The notes: a model not told the origin generated them from the sequence alone. Shown: positions 49,320-59,990, counted from the stretch's first letter. The stretch is DNA of 64,000 bases from Glandiceps talaboti (GCF_964340395.1 NC_135570.1:6822822-6886821), one strand, 5' to 3'. Translations and numbers: made by a program.

Positions 49320-50320
49320 CACTAAACACAAATCATTGATTCGTATAGGCCTTGTAAGACTTCAAGTCCTCAAAGGACACATTGAAACACAGTAATTTAA
49401 TTTTGAATTTGTAAAATTGGATATTATTCTACAAGACCCAGTATTTTATTTTTCTGGGTTTTATAGCTTTCATATGTGAACATATGTGTAGCATATTGTA
49501 TATATATTATTTTCAAATCAACATCTGCTACCAAAGAAAATTTATAATTCTATTAAAGCCTACAATATGCGGAACACACTAATTATATTATGTACAGTAT
49601 GTGTTTATTGATACCTGAACAGATGTGGAGTGTAGTAATAAACCAATTCTTTAAAATCGACCAAACCTTTCCAGAAAAAATGGAAAGTGGCAGTTCCACA
49701 TATAATTTTTTTTTATAAATTTTAATTATTATCTTTAATTACTTTATTTTTCAATACATTCTTAATGAGTGTAATGTTGTTCACTTAAAGAGGCACATGC
49801 TGAGTTTTTACATATTTGGACATAGTTTATCCTTATTTGGGCATAGTTTATCCATATTTGGGCATATATTTTGTTGCATATTTAAAGGTATTCACAATAT
49901 TGTACTTACTATTAAAAGCACACTTAACTATCACTCACAATTAACTGAACTCAAACCTGGTATTAAGATATAACTTACGAATGATCTGATGACGTAATTT
50001 ATTATACGTATCAAAAAATGTTGAGGAAATTCCTACTTTGCAATCAAATGATCTAACAATGCCAGAAGACAGCTGTAAAAGTTATGCATCAACATTAACA
50101 TTATACTGGAATGTGGTTTTATGTACGTATTTTCACTTGAGTAAAACCTTATCAACTTACCTAATGTGTCACTTTAAAACTGTATTGAGGTAATGTTTAA
50201 TCAATTGGTGGGGCAAAGATGTCTTATTAGCTCTGTTAGAACTATTTGTTATGTCCTTCACTATTGTAACTTTAGTGTCTGCCAATGTTTGTTTTAATAA
50301 TTCATATATTAGTGAAAATA
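49320..50320. other. No gene recognised
   Basis: AT-rich sequence with a short triple repeat of CATATTTGGGCATAGTTTAT near 49815-49870. Confidence 0.4.
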
Positions 50321-50324
50321 AAGC

Positions 50325-50665
50325 AATGCAATACAACACAACACAATACAATACAATGCAATACAATGCAATGCAATTGCAATGTAATACAATACAATAC
50401 AATGCAATACAATACATACAATACGATGCAATGCAATACAATACATGCAATGCAATACAATACATACAATACGATGCGATGCAATACAATATATGCAATG
50501 CAATACAATACATACAATGCAATGCAATGCAATACATACAATGCAATACAATACATACAATGCAATGCAATACATACAATATGATGCAATGCAATACATA
50601 CAATGCAATGCAATACAATACAATACATATGATATGATGCAATGCAATGCAATGCAATACAACAC
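50325..50665. repeat. (ATACA/ATGCA)n pentanucleotide satellite
   Basis: About 340 bp of ACAAT and GCAAT pentamers. Cys-Ile-Val or Gln-Tyr-Asn frames on both strands are artefacts. Confidence 0.98.
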
Positions 50666-51512
50666 AAGTGGGGCACTGGTCAATTTGACCATAAAGAACA
50701 GGCTTATCAGAAACAGCTAAAAATGCTACTGCACAATCACACTCTTTCCAGTCCAACAAATGATCACCTTCATTGACATATTATTAGCATGCAGATATGC
50801 AACGTTTCGGTATTGCATTGCAATGCAAATACCACTAGTATGTGCACACCGGTACAAATAAATCTCTGGAACATGTGGTACATATGTAATAATACTAACT
50901 TGTATTATTCTAGAATCTAATTAGGGCATAGATAGTTGAGTGCTGTCACAGATTGAGTATGTGCGGACGGAATTAGTATAATTCCTAAATTTATAGATAA
51001 AAAAATTACCCACATACCATATACTAGTATGTCATTAACACATATGAGAAAATGAACATGTTTGGACTCTCAGTTTATATCAACCATAAAATTGATACTG
51101 ACATTGTCAGAAATTTATTAAGAATTATCCCAAATTTCTGCTGACATCTCGTTATGTTATTTTATATTTTGATTCCTGGTGTGAACGTTATTGTAATTAA
51201 ACCTTTATTGCAGGATAGAATCCAATATACAGAAATAAACCCAGACATAACACAGCTATATACAGGCGTAAAAACTACATAAAAAGGGTAGACGTAATTG
51301 ACACTTCAAAAATACGTTAAATTACTATATTTTAAGATCATCTTCGAGTGTAAGAAAGAGTCGGAGGAGAATACTGCTGAGATGAATACATTAGAACTAT
51401 TCTTCACTCTATCGAAAGAAACTAAACTATTTGCGTCTGAGAGATATTAACTAATTGCAAGGATGCAATTCAACATTTTTAGCTCCCGTATAGGAGCTGA
51501 TGTCGTGGCACT

Positions 51513-51655
<143 letters not shown>

Positions 51656-51915
51656 TGCAGAAATTTTGTTTAATCATTGGAATGAACTAACTATACTGTA
51701 ACATGAAACAAAAGTAACCCGCACAAAGAAAACATTTTAGATTGTGTACCCATTTTGATATGGGAAAATTTATGCTGATTTATTTTAGCAGCATTTCATT
51801 ATGCTTGGGGATCCAGAAAATTCATTTTCACTAATTCTGCATCATGTGGTTCTCCAGTTGTGAATATTTATAAATCTGTCTAAAGAGTTTTCTTGGCGCC
51901 GTCTGTAGACTGGAA

Positions 51916-52465
51916 TGACTATTGCTACTACACTATTTCGTTATTCTAACTATAATAATAATCTTTATTTATACTGGATAGTTCTTTAAGCATATGAACA
52001 CTTGTCTCCCACGAAGTCCAGTGAGGGCCATCCCTAATGGGTTTAGTGGTAACTGACATTTTGATATTTTGAATTTTCGCTATCGTTCCAAGTCTGTGCT
52101 GACTCCTTTCTCCAGCTGGTCTCGAAGAATGGCATTCCTTTATAAAGCATGATTGGTCGAATATAGGAAGACATATTGCTGTAACTTATGCCATCAGGGC
52201 ATATGATAAATCCACAATTTAGGTGTCGTCATGGAAATGTGACCCTTCAACCTCACTCTGATCATTATGCAATTGCAAATCGTTTTCTATTCAAATTACG
52301 CTAATGTCTTGCGTACATTATGTGTATGGCTGGGCATGGCTTAATATGAGCTGGAGATAAGAGTCAGTATAGACTTAGAACAATTGCAAAAATTAAAAAA
52401 TCAAAATGTCAGTTAGGGTAGCGGAATAGTGTAGTAATGTTAGACGTCAAGTGTACAGGTAGGCT
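51916..52465. mobile_element. MITE family C, copy 2, its left arm split by a short LINE 3' end
   Basis: CTGACATTTTGATATTTTGA at 52051 and its inverted counterpart TCAAAATGTCAG near 52402 are the inner terminal repeats. The outer left arm (CTACACTATTTCGTTATTCTAACT, 51928-51951) is separated from the inner arm by ~100 bp starting ATAATAATAATCTTTATTTAT. That insert is a minus-strand LINE tail with an ATT repeat, bounded by TAACT on both sides. The right arm hosts the 103-bp target duplication of the LINE. Confidence 0.75.
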
Positions 52466-52477
52466 AAGGTATGAAGG
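52375..52477. repeat. 103-bp target site duplication, left copy
   Basis: TTAGAACAATTGCAAAAATT through GGCTAAGGTATGAAGG is identical base for base to 57313-57415 as far as I can read. The first few bases might belong to the LINE tail, so the true length is about 98-103 bp. Confidence 0.95.
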
Positions 52478-52626
52478 TCAAAGGTCGTCAATGACGAAGG
52501 ACTATCCGTGCAGTTGGTCTTGTAAAATCTTCTTACAACTTTAGATCCAAATTAGTTTATCGCGTACGAAAATGATGGAGCATACTTATAAAGTCCTTTG
52601 AATGGTACTGGCGGAATTTTGAGAAG

Positions 52627-53595
52627 ATGGGCATTTCCTTGGAGTTGTGGAGGGCAAAAATAGGTTGCTTCATGCCTCGTCAGAAAACGAAGGTGAGCAT
52701 ACCATGCATAACAATGAAGAAAGCCTACGTGTCACTTTCACTCAAGGTGTTGTTGTTCGTGTTACTCTTGTGTGCTGGAGATATAGAGTCCAACCCGGGA
52801 CCAAATACTACTCGAGCAGTGACAAGACAATCCAAATTAAATGAAGTTGGTGTCGAGATTCCGGAGAGTAGTTCAGGTGGTAGTCAAATTCCAGAATTTA
52901 AAGCAATTTTGGACCAATTGTCTACTCTGAGACAAGAACTAACTGGGAAATTCGTAGAGTTAAATAATAATGTTGAAGGCTTGAGAAGGTCTATGACACA
53001 ACAGTTTCAAGAATATGGTGCTAAAGTACAAAATCTGTGCCAAGAAGTACATGCATTAAAGGAAGAAAATCAACGTTTACAAAAAGATAACAAGGAGTTA
53101 CAAAAGCGCCTGAAAGTCGTGGACGATAGAGCTGAGCACATGGAAGCACAGTCAAGAAGAGAGAATTTAATTTTTCACGGATTTGCGGAGGAAGATCGCG
53201 AAACTTGGGAGGAATCAGAGCAGAAAGTTAGAGATTATATTAAAGATGAGCTAAAGATCGAGGATAACATCAAGATCGAGAGAGCGCATAGATTAAAAAC
53301 TAAGTCATCTCCTCGCCCAATAATAGTCAAATTTTCACGATTTAAACAAAGAGAAATAGTGCTGAAGACGGCTAGAAGTTACAAGAGAAATAATACGGAT
53401 CTGGATTCTACTGTCGGGGTGTCCGAAAATTATACTGAGAAAGTACGCGCCATACGTAAGAAATTGAAGCCACACCTTATTAACGCAAAGGAAAATCATC
53501 AAAGAAGTACATTGTCGTATGACAAGTTGATTATTGACGGCAAAGTATTCACATATGATTTAGAGAAAGATGAACTACTTCACTTGAACAACTAG
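52627..53595 (+). CDS. LINE ORF1: signal-like 2A leader, coiled coil, ORF1p-like RNA-binding domain
   Basis: 322 residues. Residues 35-50 are a hydrophobic run (VSLSLKVLLFVLLLCA) running directly into GDIESNPGP (51-59), which fits the D-x-E-x-N-P-G|P 2A recoding consensus; the ribosome would skip the bond between G58 and P59. Residues about 80-178 form a heptad-like coiled coil (ALKEENQRLQKDNKELQKRL). Residues about 180-265 (RRENLIFHGFAEE ... IERAHRLK ... PIIVKFSRFKQRE) resemble the RRM of L1 ORF1p (transposase_22), and a basic C-terminal domain follows. Methionines at 16 and 30 are alternative starts; M30 would leave a compact signal-2A leader. The stop is TAG, followed by GGGGTGGGGCC. Confidence 0.93.
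   Translation: MGISLELWRAKIGCFMPRQKTKVSIPCITMKKAYVSLSLKVLLFVLLLCAGDIESNPGPNTTRAVTRQSKLNEVGVEIPESSSGGSQIPEFKAILDQLSTLRQELTGKFVELNNNVEGLRRSMTQQFQEYGAKVQNLCQEVHALKEENQRLQKDNKELQKRLKVVDDRAEHMEAQSRRENLIFHGFAEEDRETWEESEQKVRDYIKDELKIEDNIKIERAHRLKTKSSPRPIIVKFSRFKQREIVLKTARSYKRNNTDLDSTVGVSENYTEKVRAIRKKLKPHLINAKENHQRSTLSYDKLIIDGKVFTYDLEKDELLHLNN
53593..53595 (+). promoter_or_regulatory. Candidate readthrough TAG between ORF1 and ORF2
   Basis: AAC AAC TAG GGG TGG GGC CAA GGC: the frame is open on both sides and only this codon separates ORF1 from ORF2. The bases after the stop are G-rich, as downstream of the gammaretroviral gag TAG. No RNA pseudoknot was established by eye. Confidence 0.5.
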
Positions 53596-56500
53596 GGGTG
53601 GGGCCAAGGCTCTAAGTCTCGCAAAAATGCCGATACCTTACAAACTATTCAGCCAACTTTTTCTAGAGTTCTGAACTGTTTAGTGTGGAATGTTAGAGGG
53701 TTATCAAGTAAATGGAATGATTTCGATTTCAATGATTTTATTACAAACTTTGATTTCATAGCTCTGGTTGAAACTTTCACTTCAGAACGGCAAGATTTCT
53801 ATATTGACGGTTATTGCAGTTTTTCTACTGGTAGTCGTCGCACTCAGAGGATGGGGAGGCAATCAGGTGGAATTTTAGTTTTCGTTAAAAGTATTTATGA
53901 AAAGTTTGTTCAGAGGCTAGAATGCACTAAAGACTACATATTGTGGTTAAAACTAGAGTTACCAAACTGCAAGCATATTTTCATTGGGACATTGTATATA
54001 CCACCTGTTGGATCCACACACTCGAGTAGTGACATGTTTGCTGAGATTGAAAATGATATTGTGAATTTGACCGATGCGCATTGTGATGCTAAGTTTATGT
54101 TAATAGGAGATTTCAACGCTCGTACTGGTGATTTATGCGATTTTGTTAACAATGACACTGGTATGTATGTACCTGTCGGAGATTATTACAATGTAGACAC
54201 AGATGCAGGTGTTCGTCGTAATTGCGACAAAGAAACAAATGATTACGGGAGAATTCTACTAAATATGTGTAGATCTGTTTCCATGCGTATTGTAAATGGT
54301 CGCAAAGCTACAGATTATGAGGGTAATTTTACTTGCATTTCACACAATGGTGCAAGTGTAGTAGACTATCTTGTAGTTTCACACAATATTCTTAATGATG
54401 TGTCCAGTTTTAAAGTTGGTTGTAGAACTGAATCAGATCACATGCCAATAGAGTTTACATTGGATTATGTCGATACTGAGGATCATTTAGATGACAATAA
54501 CCTAGATCAACAACAGGATAGTCCAAAATATCGTAGATTTAAAGTTAGTGAAGAGATATGTAATAAATTCAAGGACGATTTATCAAATGGTGTATATGAA
54601 CGTAGAATTCGAGCAATTGATATGAACTTGGAGCATCTTGGTGTAGATGAAGCTTTATTTAAATTTAATGATCTCTTCTATGGACTACTTCCCGATAGAC
54701 GTACTAGATCAGATAAGAAACGTCCCAAACATCCTGTAAATGAGTGGTTTGATGGAGATTGTAGATGTGCTAAGATAAATTTACATAAAGTTTTGAGGTT
54801 GTTCAGGCGCACAAGGTCTTTAAACGATTTAGAATGTTACAAGGCTTTGAGAAGCGAGTACAAAACATTGATCAAGAAGAAAAAACAACTATGTTGTGAC
54901 AATAGAATTTCAGAGTTCAATAAAGCAGCACAAGATAAGGATAGTAGACGTTTTTGGGGTTTTATCAGACAAACCAGGGTTTCTATTCCGTCCTCCATTA
55001 GTTCACTTGAATGGTTTGAGTTTTTCAAATCTTTATTTAATCCAGGTACGCATAATCTCAATTACGATTATTCCGATCATTGGAAAATCTTTGAATCTAC
55101 CGTGGCAAGTTTTGGGAGTGGAGACTTTTCTTCTGCTCACAATGATCTGGATTCTGATGACATATTGAATTATCCTATCACAGAGGAGGAAGTGGAAATA
55201 AGTATTAAAAATTTGAAAACAGGAAAATCACCTGGTCCTGACGGTATCCCTCCAGAATTTTATAAACATTGTTGTCAAAATCTAAGTGGCATACTCTGTC
55301 ATTTATTCAACACAGTTTTCAGTTCGGGGATTTTTCCTACGGCCTGGTCGGAGGGCATTATTTTCCCGATTCACAAAAAAGGATCGAGACAGACAGCAAG
55401 TAATTATCGTGGAATATCGTTACTATCGATTACAAGTAAAATATTTACAAGAATATTGTATAATAGGCTTTGTAAATGGGATGAGATATTTGAATACAGA
55501 AGAGAGGAACAAGCTGGTTTCAGAGCTGGGTACAGTACTGTAGACAATATTTTCATTATACACACTCTCATTCAGAAATACCTGACTACCAAGCGGGGTA
55601 GATTCTACTGTGCATTTATTGACTTCGAAAAGGCATTTGATAGGGTCGATCGGGTAGCTATGTTTTTCAAACTAGGTAATGCGGGTGTCAAGGGAAATAT
55701 GTATCGAATATTGTACTCTATGTACAGCAAGGTAAAAGCCTGTGTTTTAACACCCACAGGACTAACAGAATTTTTCAACTGCCCAGTAGGGGTCAGGCAA
55801 GGTTGTATTCTGTCCCCCTTTCTCTTCTCCTTTTTTATTAATGATTTGAATGAAGAGCTTAGCTCTGATCATATCCTTGGTAATGATGTTGGGTGTTCAA
55901 TTGGTTTGCTCAAACTGTTTTATCTTCTTTTTGCCGACGACCTAGTTTTCATGTCATATAATGCAATTGGAATTCAAAGACTGCTTTCTAAACTTAAAAA
56001 TTACTGTGATAAGTACAAATTGAAAGTAAATCTTAGTAAAACGAAGGTTATAGTGTTTAGAAATGGTGGGGTATTAAGGAATTATGAAAAATGGTCTTAT
56101 GGACAACAAACAATTGAAACGGTTTCATACTATGTGTATTTAGGCTTGAAACTGTCTTCCCGTGGAATCTGGACAAAAGCTCAAGAACAATTGGCTGAGC
56201 AAGCATCTAAAGCTATGCATGCTTTAATGATCAACCTCAGAAAATTGGGCCGAGTGCCAATTCCACTGTGTTTTAAAATTTTTGACACTAAGATTCTGCC
56301 GATTTTGCACTACGGAAGTGAGATATGGGGTTATCATGAAGGGCAAGCCATTGAAAATGTTCATATAAAGTTTTGTAAATTTTTACTTTCATCACAGAAA
56401 TCGTATATCCATGTAGCAGTACGTGGAGAGTTAGGCCGTCCAACTTTAAGAGCATTACGGTTGGTTAAAATAGTTAAATATTGGCTCAGAATTCTAAACA

Positions 56501-57132
56501 TGAGTCAAAACCGTTATGTCCTACATTGCTATCGTTTACAGTGTACATTAGCAAATGCCAACAAAGAATGTTGGGTGAAAAATCTTAAATCAATTCTATT
56601 TATGTACGGTTTTGCTGAAACATGGTACAATCAAGGGGTTGGAGATGAAAACTTGTTTGAAATCAATTTCCGTCAACGTTGTCTGGATATTGATTTTCAG
56701 AACTGGTGTGACATTGTTGGTTCTTTTGATAGGTTGCGTAGCTATAAAGTATTTAAAACAGATTTAACCCTAGAGTCGTATCTTACGATTGAGATGAAAC
56801 CTATCTTTCGTTTAACTTTATTAAAGTTCAGAGTTTCTGCTCACAGTCTTATGATTGAAAAGGGCAGACATTTGGGGATCCAACACAAAGATAGGTTATG
56901 TCCAGTGTGCCTGGATAGCATTGAAGATGAGAAACACTTTATATTTATTTGTCCTCTTTATGAAGAACTCAGAGAAAAGTATATTCCCGCAATCTATATA
57001 GACAAACCATTATCTGATTATAAATTTTTGAGGTTTATGAACAATCAAAATCCTACTGTTATAAGAAACTGTGCAAGATATTTATTTTATGCTTTTGAAA
57101 AAAGAACACTATATTTACAAAACGTTGAATAA
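53596..57132 (+). CDS. LINE ORF2: AP endonuclease, reverse transcriptase, zinc-knuckle C-terminus
   Basis: The frame opens right after the ORF1 TAG, giving 29 linker codons before VWNVRGL (53683), the first endonuclease motif. Numbering from 53683: endonuclease 1-265 with catalytic E30 (LVETF), GDFNAR and SDHMPIEF; RT with YRGISLL, FIDFEKAFDRVD, VRQGCILSP and the FADD box at 750-753; C-terminal CPVCLDSIEDEKHFIFICP (C1073-x2-C-x8-H-x4-C). The first in-frame ATG is at 53851, after the catalytic Asn and Glu, so independent AUG initiation would give an inactive endonuclease. The frame is intact to TAA at 57130-57132. The protein would nick target DNA and prime reverse transcription of the element RNA. 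Confidence 0.95.
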   Translation, partial: GWGQGSKSRKNADTLQTIQPTFSRVLNCLVWNVRGLSSKWNDFDFNDFITNFDFIALVETFTSERQDFYIDGYCSFSTGSRRTQRMGRQSGGILVFVKSIYEKFVQRLECTKDYILWLKLELPNCKHIFIGTLYIPPVGSTHSSSDMFAEIENDIVNLTDAHCDAKFMLIGDFNARTGDLCDFVNNDTGMYVPVGDYYNVDTDAGVRRNCDKETNDYGRILLNMCRSVSMRIVNGRKATDYEGNFTCISHNGASVVDYLVVSHNILNDVSSFKVGCRTESDHMPIEFTLDYVDTEDHLDDNNLDQQQDSPKYRRFKVSEEICNKFKDDLSNGVYERRIRAIDMNLEHLGVDEALFKFNDLFYGLLPDRRTRSDKKRPKHPVNEWFDGDCRCAKINLHKVLRLFRRTRSLNDLECYKALRSEYKTLIKKKKQLCCDNRISEFNKAAQDKDSRRFWGFIRQTRVSIPSSISSLEWFEFFKSLFNPGTHNLNYDYSDHWKIFESTVASFGSGDFSSAHNDLDSDDILNYPITEEEVEISIKNLKTGKSPGPDGIPPEFYKHCCQNLSGILCHLFNTVFSSGIFPTAWSEGIIFPIHKKGSRQTASNYRGISLLSITSKIFTRILYNRLCKWDEIFEYRREEQAGFRAGYSTVDNIFIIHTLIQKYLTTKRGRFYCAFIDFEKAFDRVDRVAMFFKLGNAGVKGNMYRILYSMYSKVKACVLTPTGLTEFFNCPVGVRQGCILSPFLFSFFINDLNEELSSDHILGNDVGCSIGLLKLFYLLFADDLVFMSYNAIGIQRLLSKLKNYCDKYKLKVNLSKTKVIVFRNGGVLRNYEKWSYGQQTIETVSYYVYLGLKLSSRGIWTKAQEQLAEQASKAMHALMINLRKLGRVPIPLCFKIFDTKILPILHYGSEIWGYHEGQAIENVHIKFCKFLLSSQKSYIHVAVRGELGRPTLRALRLVKIVKYWLRILNMSQNRYVLHCYRLQCTLANANKECWVKNLKSILFMYGFAETWYNQGVGDENLFEINFRQRCLDIDFQNWCDIVGSFDRLRSYKVFKTDLTLESYLTIEMKPIFRLTLLKFRVSAHSLMIEKGRHLGIQHKDRLCPVCLDSIEDEKHFIFICPLYEELREKYIPAIYIDKPLSDYKFLRFMNNQNPTVIRNCARYLFYAFEKRTLYLQNVE

Positions 57133-57289
57133 GAACAAAAAATGTTCTTAATTGTCGTATTATATTCTTTGAATCTCCCATATTATGTTTTGTATTATAT
57201 ACTAGCTGTACCTTTGACCTTAGACGTTATCTTGATTTCTCTTTTTTCGAGACTGTACAGTGGGCCAGTGGCCAAAGTACTCATTGATT

Positions 57290-57295
57290 AATAAA
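57290..57295 (+). terminator. Poly(A) signal AATAAA in the LINE 3' end
   Basis: AATAAA just before the terminal ATT repeats, 18 bases from the element end. Confidence 0.5.
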
Positions 57296-57312
57296 CATTA
57301 TTATTATTATTA

Positions 57313-57415
57313 TTAGAACAATTGCAAAAATTAAAAAATCAAAATGTCAGTTAGGGTAGCGGAATAGTGTAGTAATGTTAGACGTCAAGTGTACAGGTAG
57401 GCTAAGGTATGAAGG
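57313..57415. repeat. 103-bp target site duplication, right copy
   Basis: Identical to 52375-52477 and therefore an extra copy of the MITE family C right arm. It lies between the LINE and the GGCX exon. Confidence 0.95.
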
Positions 57416-57429
57416 GTGTAATAATGACA

Positions 57430-57540
57430 GTATTGAACCTAATAATTACCATATCATGTGATGCAGAACTAGCCAATGAAAGTAGGAAACAAATAATTAA
57501 CATATCATGTGATGCAGAACTAGCCAATAGAAACTCTAGA
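57430..57540. repeat. Two-copy ~56-bp direct repeat
   Basis: CATATCATGTGATGCAGAAC followed by TAGCCAAT occurs at 57450 and 57500, upstream of the GGCX acceptor. Confidence 0.85.
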
Positions 57541-57596
57541 AGCTATGAATCAGAAATGTTTGTTTCAAATCACGATAATGTTTTGAATTATTTTAG

Positions 57597-58589
57597 GAAC
57601 AAGTATGAGGAGAAGAAAAGTACATGAAGAGGAGGAGAAGGAAGTGGAGGAGGAAGTTAAGGACAATGGACAAAATATAACAGAAAGTGAAGACAAGGAT
57701 GGTGTTGCAGTGGCTCCCTCTCAGACCAAGATATGTGAAGCAAGGACCATGAAAAAGTTATTTGGTTTCGATTTTCAAGATATTCGAGAAAAAGGGATTG
57801 TCAAATTGATGAATGAACCCAGAGATCCTTCATTGCTAGGATTTACTAGAGTACTCTTTGGTAAGTACAGAATAATATGACAAAGTGATGGTGGTTGAAT
57901 GTTTATCTTAGAGTGCTGTGATCTAGAAATAAGTACTAGTACTATGAGGTGATGATGCCCCCATTTTGAGCAAGGGCGCTGTATTTCCTGTTTGCAGTCT
58001 GAAATGGTTGTTGTAGACCTACTCACCATGATGTCTAGCTAGATTTATGTGTCGAATAGGGAGTTATTTTAGGGTTGGTTTCGTTAGATTTGAAGTCAAC
58101 ACACTGTGGTGGTGATGGTAGTGGTAGCTTTGATAGTGATGGTCATAGTGGTATGAATGGTAAGGTTGGTAGAGGTGATTGGAACAATGGTGGCGGCGAT
58201 GGTGGTTGTAGTAAAAGTGATGGTGTTTATGATGATGGTGGTATCAGTACTTACCAGCAATAGTAAAGGTGATTGTGTTAAACTTGACTATCCTACATAA
58301 CATTACTTTGCCATCTTTTTCTTCTGATGTATTGATAAATTTTGACACTTTGGCTTCTTCGTCTGTTGCCATGGTGATGGAGTATATAGCATGCAAAGTA
58401 AAAAAAAATTGACTACTCTCATCTTTTCTACAGGTCTTTTGATGATTTTTGACACTTTTTTTGAAAGAGGATTCTTTGTGGCTGACTACAGATGGGGAGA
58501 CATGCATGAATGTCGATTTCCTCTCTTTGATTTTTTGCAACCTCTGCCAGTGGACTGGATGTATGTAGCATACCTTGCTATGTTGCTAG
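57597..58589 (+). CDS. GGCX: Vitamin K-dependent gamma-glutamyl carboxylase, two N-terminal exons (partial)
   Basis: Exon 57597-57860 (acceptor TTTTAG, donor GTAAGT) and exon 58434-58589 (acceptor TTCTACAG, donor GTGAGT) join in phase 1. The protein reads an acidic N-terminal segment (EEEEKEVEEEVKD), then KLFGFDFQDI ... LMNEPRDPSLLGFTRVLFG | LLMIFDTFFERGF ... CRFPLFDFLQPLPVDWMYVAYLAMLLG. This aligns collinearly with human GGCX residues about 36-125. The Cys of CRFPL corresponds to human Cys99, which forms the disulfide with Cys450. GGCX is an ER multipass enzyme that converts glutamate to gamma-carboxyglutamate using reduced vitamin K, CO2 and O2. Only the first membrane region is present; the catalytic lysine and the propeptide-binding parts are outside the window. 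If the acceptor is not used, translation could start at ATG 57605. Confidence 0.92.
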
Positions 58590-59990
58590 GTGAGTCACCA
58601 GAACAAGCTCTTATGCATTGATGTATACAATGCTGCCTTCAATGGCGGCCACAATGCTACAGTTTATATTACACATTCGCCACTTTTTTGAAGTATATAG
58701 TGTGGCACACAACTTTCAAAGTATTAATAATAATTAATGCTATCAGTAGATTACTCTGGCTAAATTCTGCAATACATTCCGTTAAAGTACGATTATTTTC
58801 AATTCCACCAAAATCTAGTGACAGATGTCGTCGTTGTATATCAACCATCCAACCAGCATTCCTGTTCATACACCGTGCCCAAATTTGTTCTCATGATATA
58901 GAAATTTCACCAAACAGAAATAGTTCTTCAAATTTGTATCATTCATGAACAAATCTACCTATAAATTCAGTTCTTATCATTAGTATTTGAATGCTATAGT
59001 CTTACGTCAAAATCCAATATGGCCCCCTACTGAATGCAGCGTCATCTTGAAAAAATTGACCTGAAGTAGTGACAGGTGATCGTTTTAGGAAAACCATGGT
59101 AACAAAATAATCTAAATTCAAAAGGCCTTCATTTCTTGTATACTTGTAAGTATGAAAAGTTCCACAATCAGGAATTGACAAATCTCTTTGCTGGCTTCTA
59201 ACTATGCACAGTATTAAAACTTGATTACACAGTAGCCTACTATCTCTATGCCTGGGAAAATATCTAGCTGGAAGACTTTACGATATAAATGTTTGATATG
59301 AACAATGAAGTAATAATATTGGGAAAAACCCTGTATAGGAAAAATCTTTGATATTAATTTTTGATGCAGGATATTATGAATCGGAAGACATTACGATATG
59401 AATATTTGATACAAAGTTAAATATTGGAAAAATATGTGAAGACACTGTGATATAGTTATTGATGATATTGACAAAAATCGATATGATAATATTGTGATAT
59501 TAATGTCAGATAAAAAAGATAATTCAAATAAAATTCTATATGAAATCTTTGTAAGATCGATATTTAATTCAACCTAATAATGTCTTGAAAGAATCTGTAG
59601 GCAAAATCACTGTTTGATGCAAAATAATAATTGATATTAAGGAAAAAATGTCTAAAGGAAAAAATGTCAATTAATATCAGGAAAAAAATCTTAAGGCAAC
59701 CTTTGCCATTTCAACATTTGGTTCCAACTAATCACATTAGGAAAATATGACTAGATGATGGCAGTGTTTGGCATAAAATGATACTATCGGGAAAAAATCT
59801 ATAGGAAGGCATTGTAGTATCAATGTTTGATACAAACTAATGAATTTAGAAAAATATTGTAGGACAACATTGCGATGTCAGCCTCTGATGAGAAGAATTA
59901 ATATTGGAAAACACTGTATAGGAAATTATTATGCTAATGATGATAGATATAATGTAATGAAATTGAATTGAGGAAAATCTATAATTGTGC
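58590..59990 (+). other. GGCX intron, 5' part
   Basis: No further GGCX exon was recognised. From about 59270 to 59990 the text is built of loosely related phrases (GGAAAAAATCTATAGGAAGGC, GATATCAATGTTTGATACAA) that look like decayed ancestors of the satellite that follows. Confidence 0.6.

Larger units (their letters stand above)
52478..57312 (+). mobile_element. Full-length APE-type non-LTR retrotransposon (LINE) with 2A-bearing ORF1
   Basis: The element lies between two identical 103-bp repeats. It has a short 5' UTR (to 52626), ORF1 (52627-53592), a single TAG, ORF2 (53596-57132) in the same frame, a 3' UTR with AATAAA at 57290, and an ATT-repeat 3' end. Both frames are undamaged. APE-type endonuclease plus RT plus an ATT tail suggests the CR1/L2/Crack group, where N-terminal 2A sequences have been reported; the clade assignment is inference. 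It is inserted in sense orientation about 180 bp upstream of a GGCX exon, in a presumed intron. Confidence 0.96.

Noticed and set aside
52627-57132. Reading the LINE as a pseudogene because of the TAG
   Set aside because: It is the only interruption, both frames are otherwise intact, and the target duplication is perfect. Readthrough or a two-ORF design is at least as likely.
58081-58263. Gly/Asp/Ser-rich 62-residue ORF
   Set aside because: Comes from a GGTGATGGT-type repeat within the intron between two certain GGCX exons.
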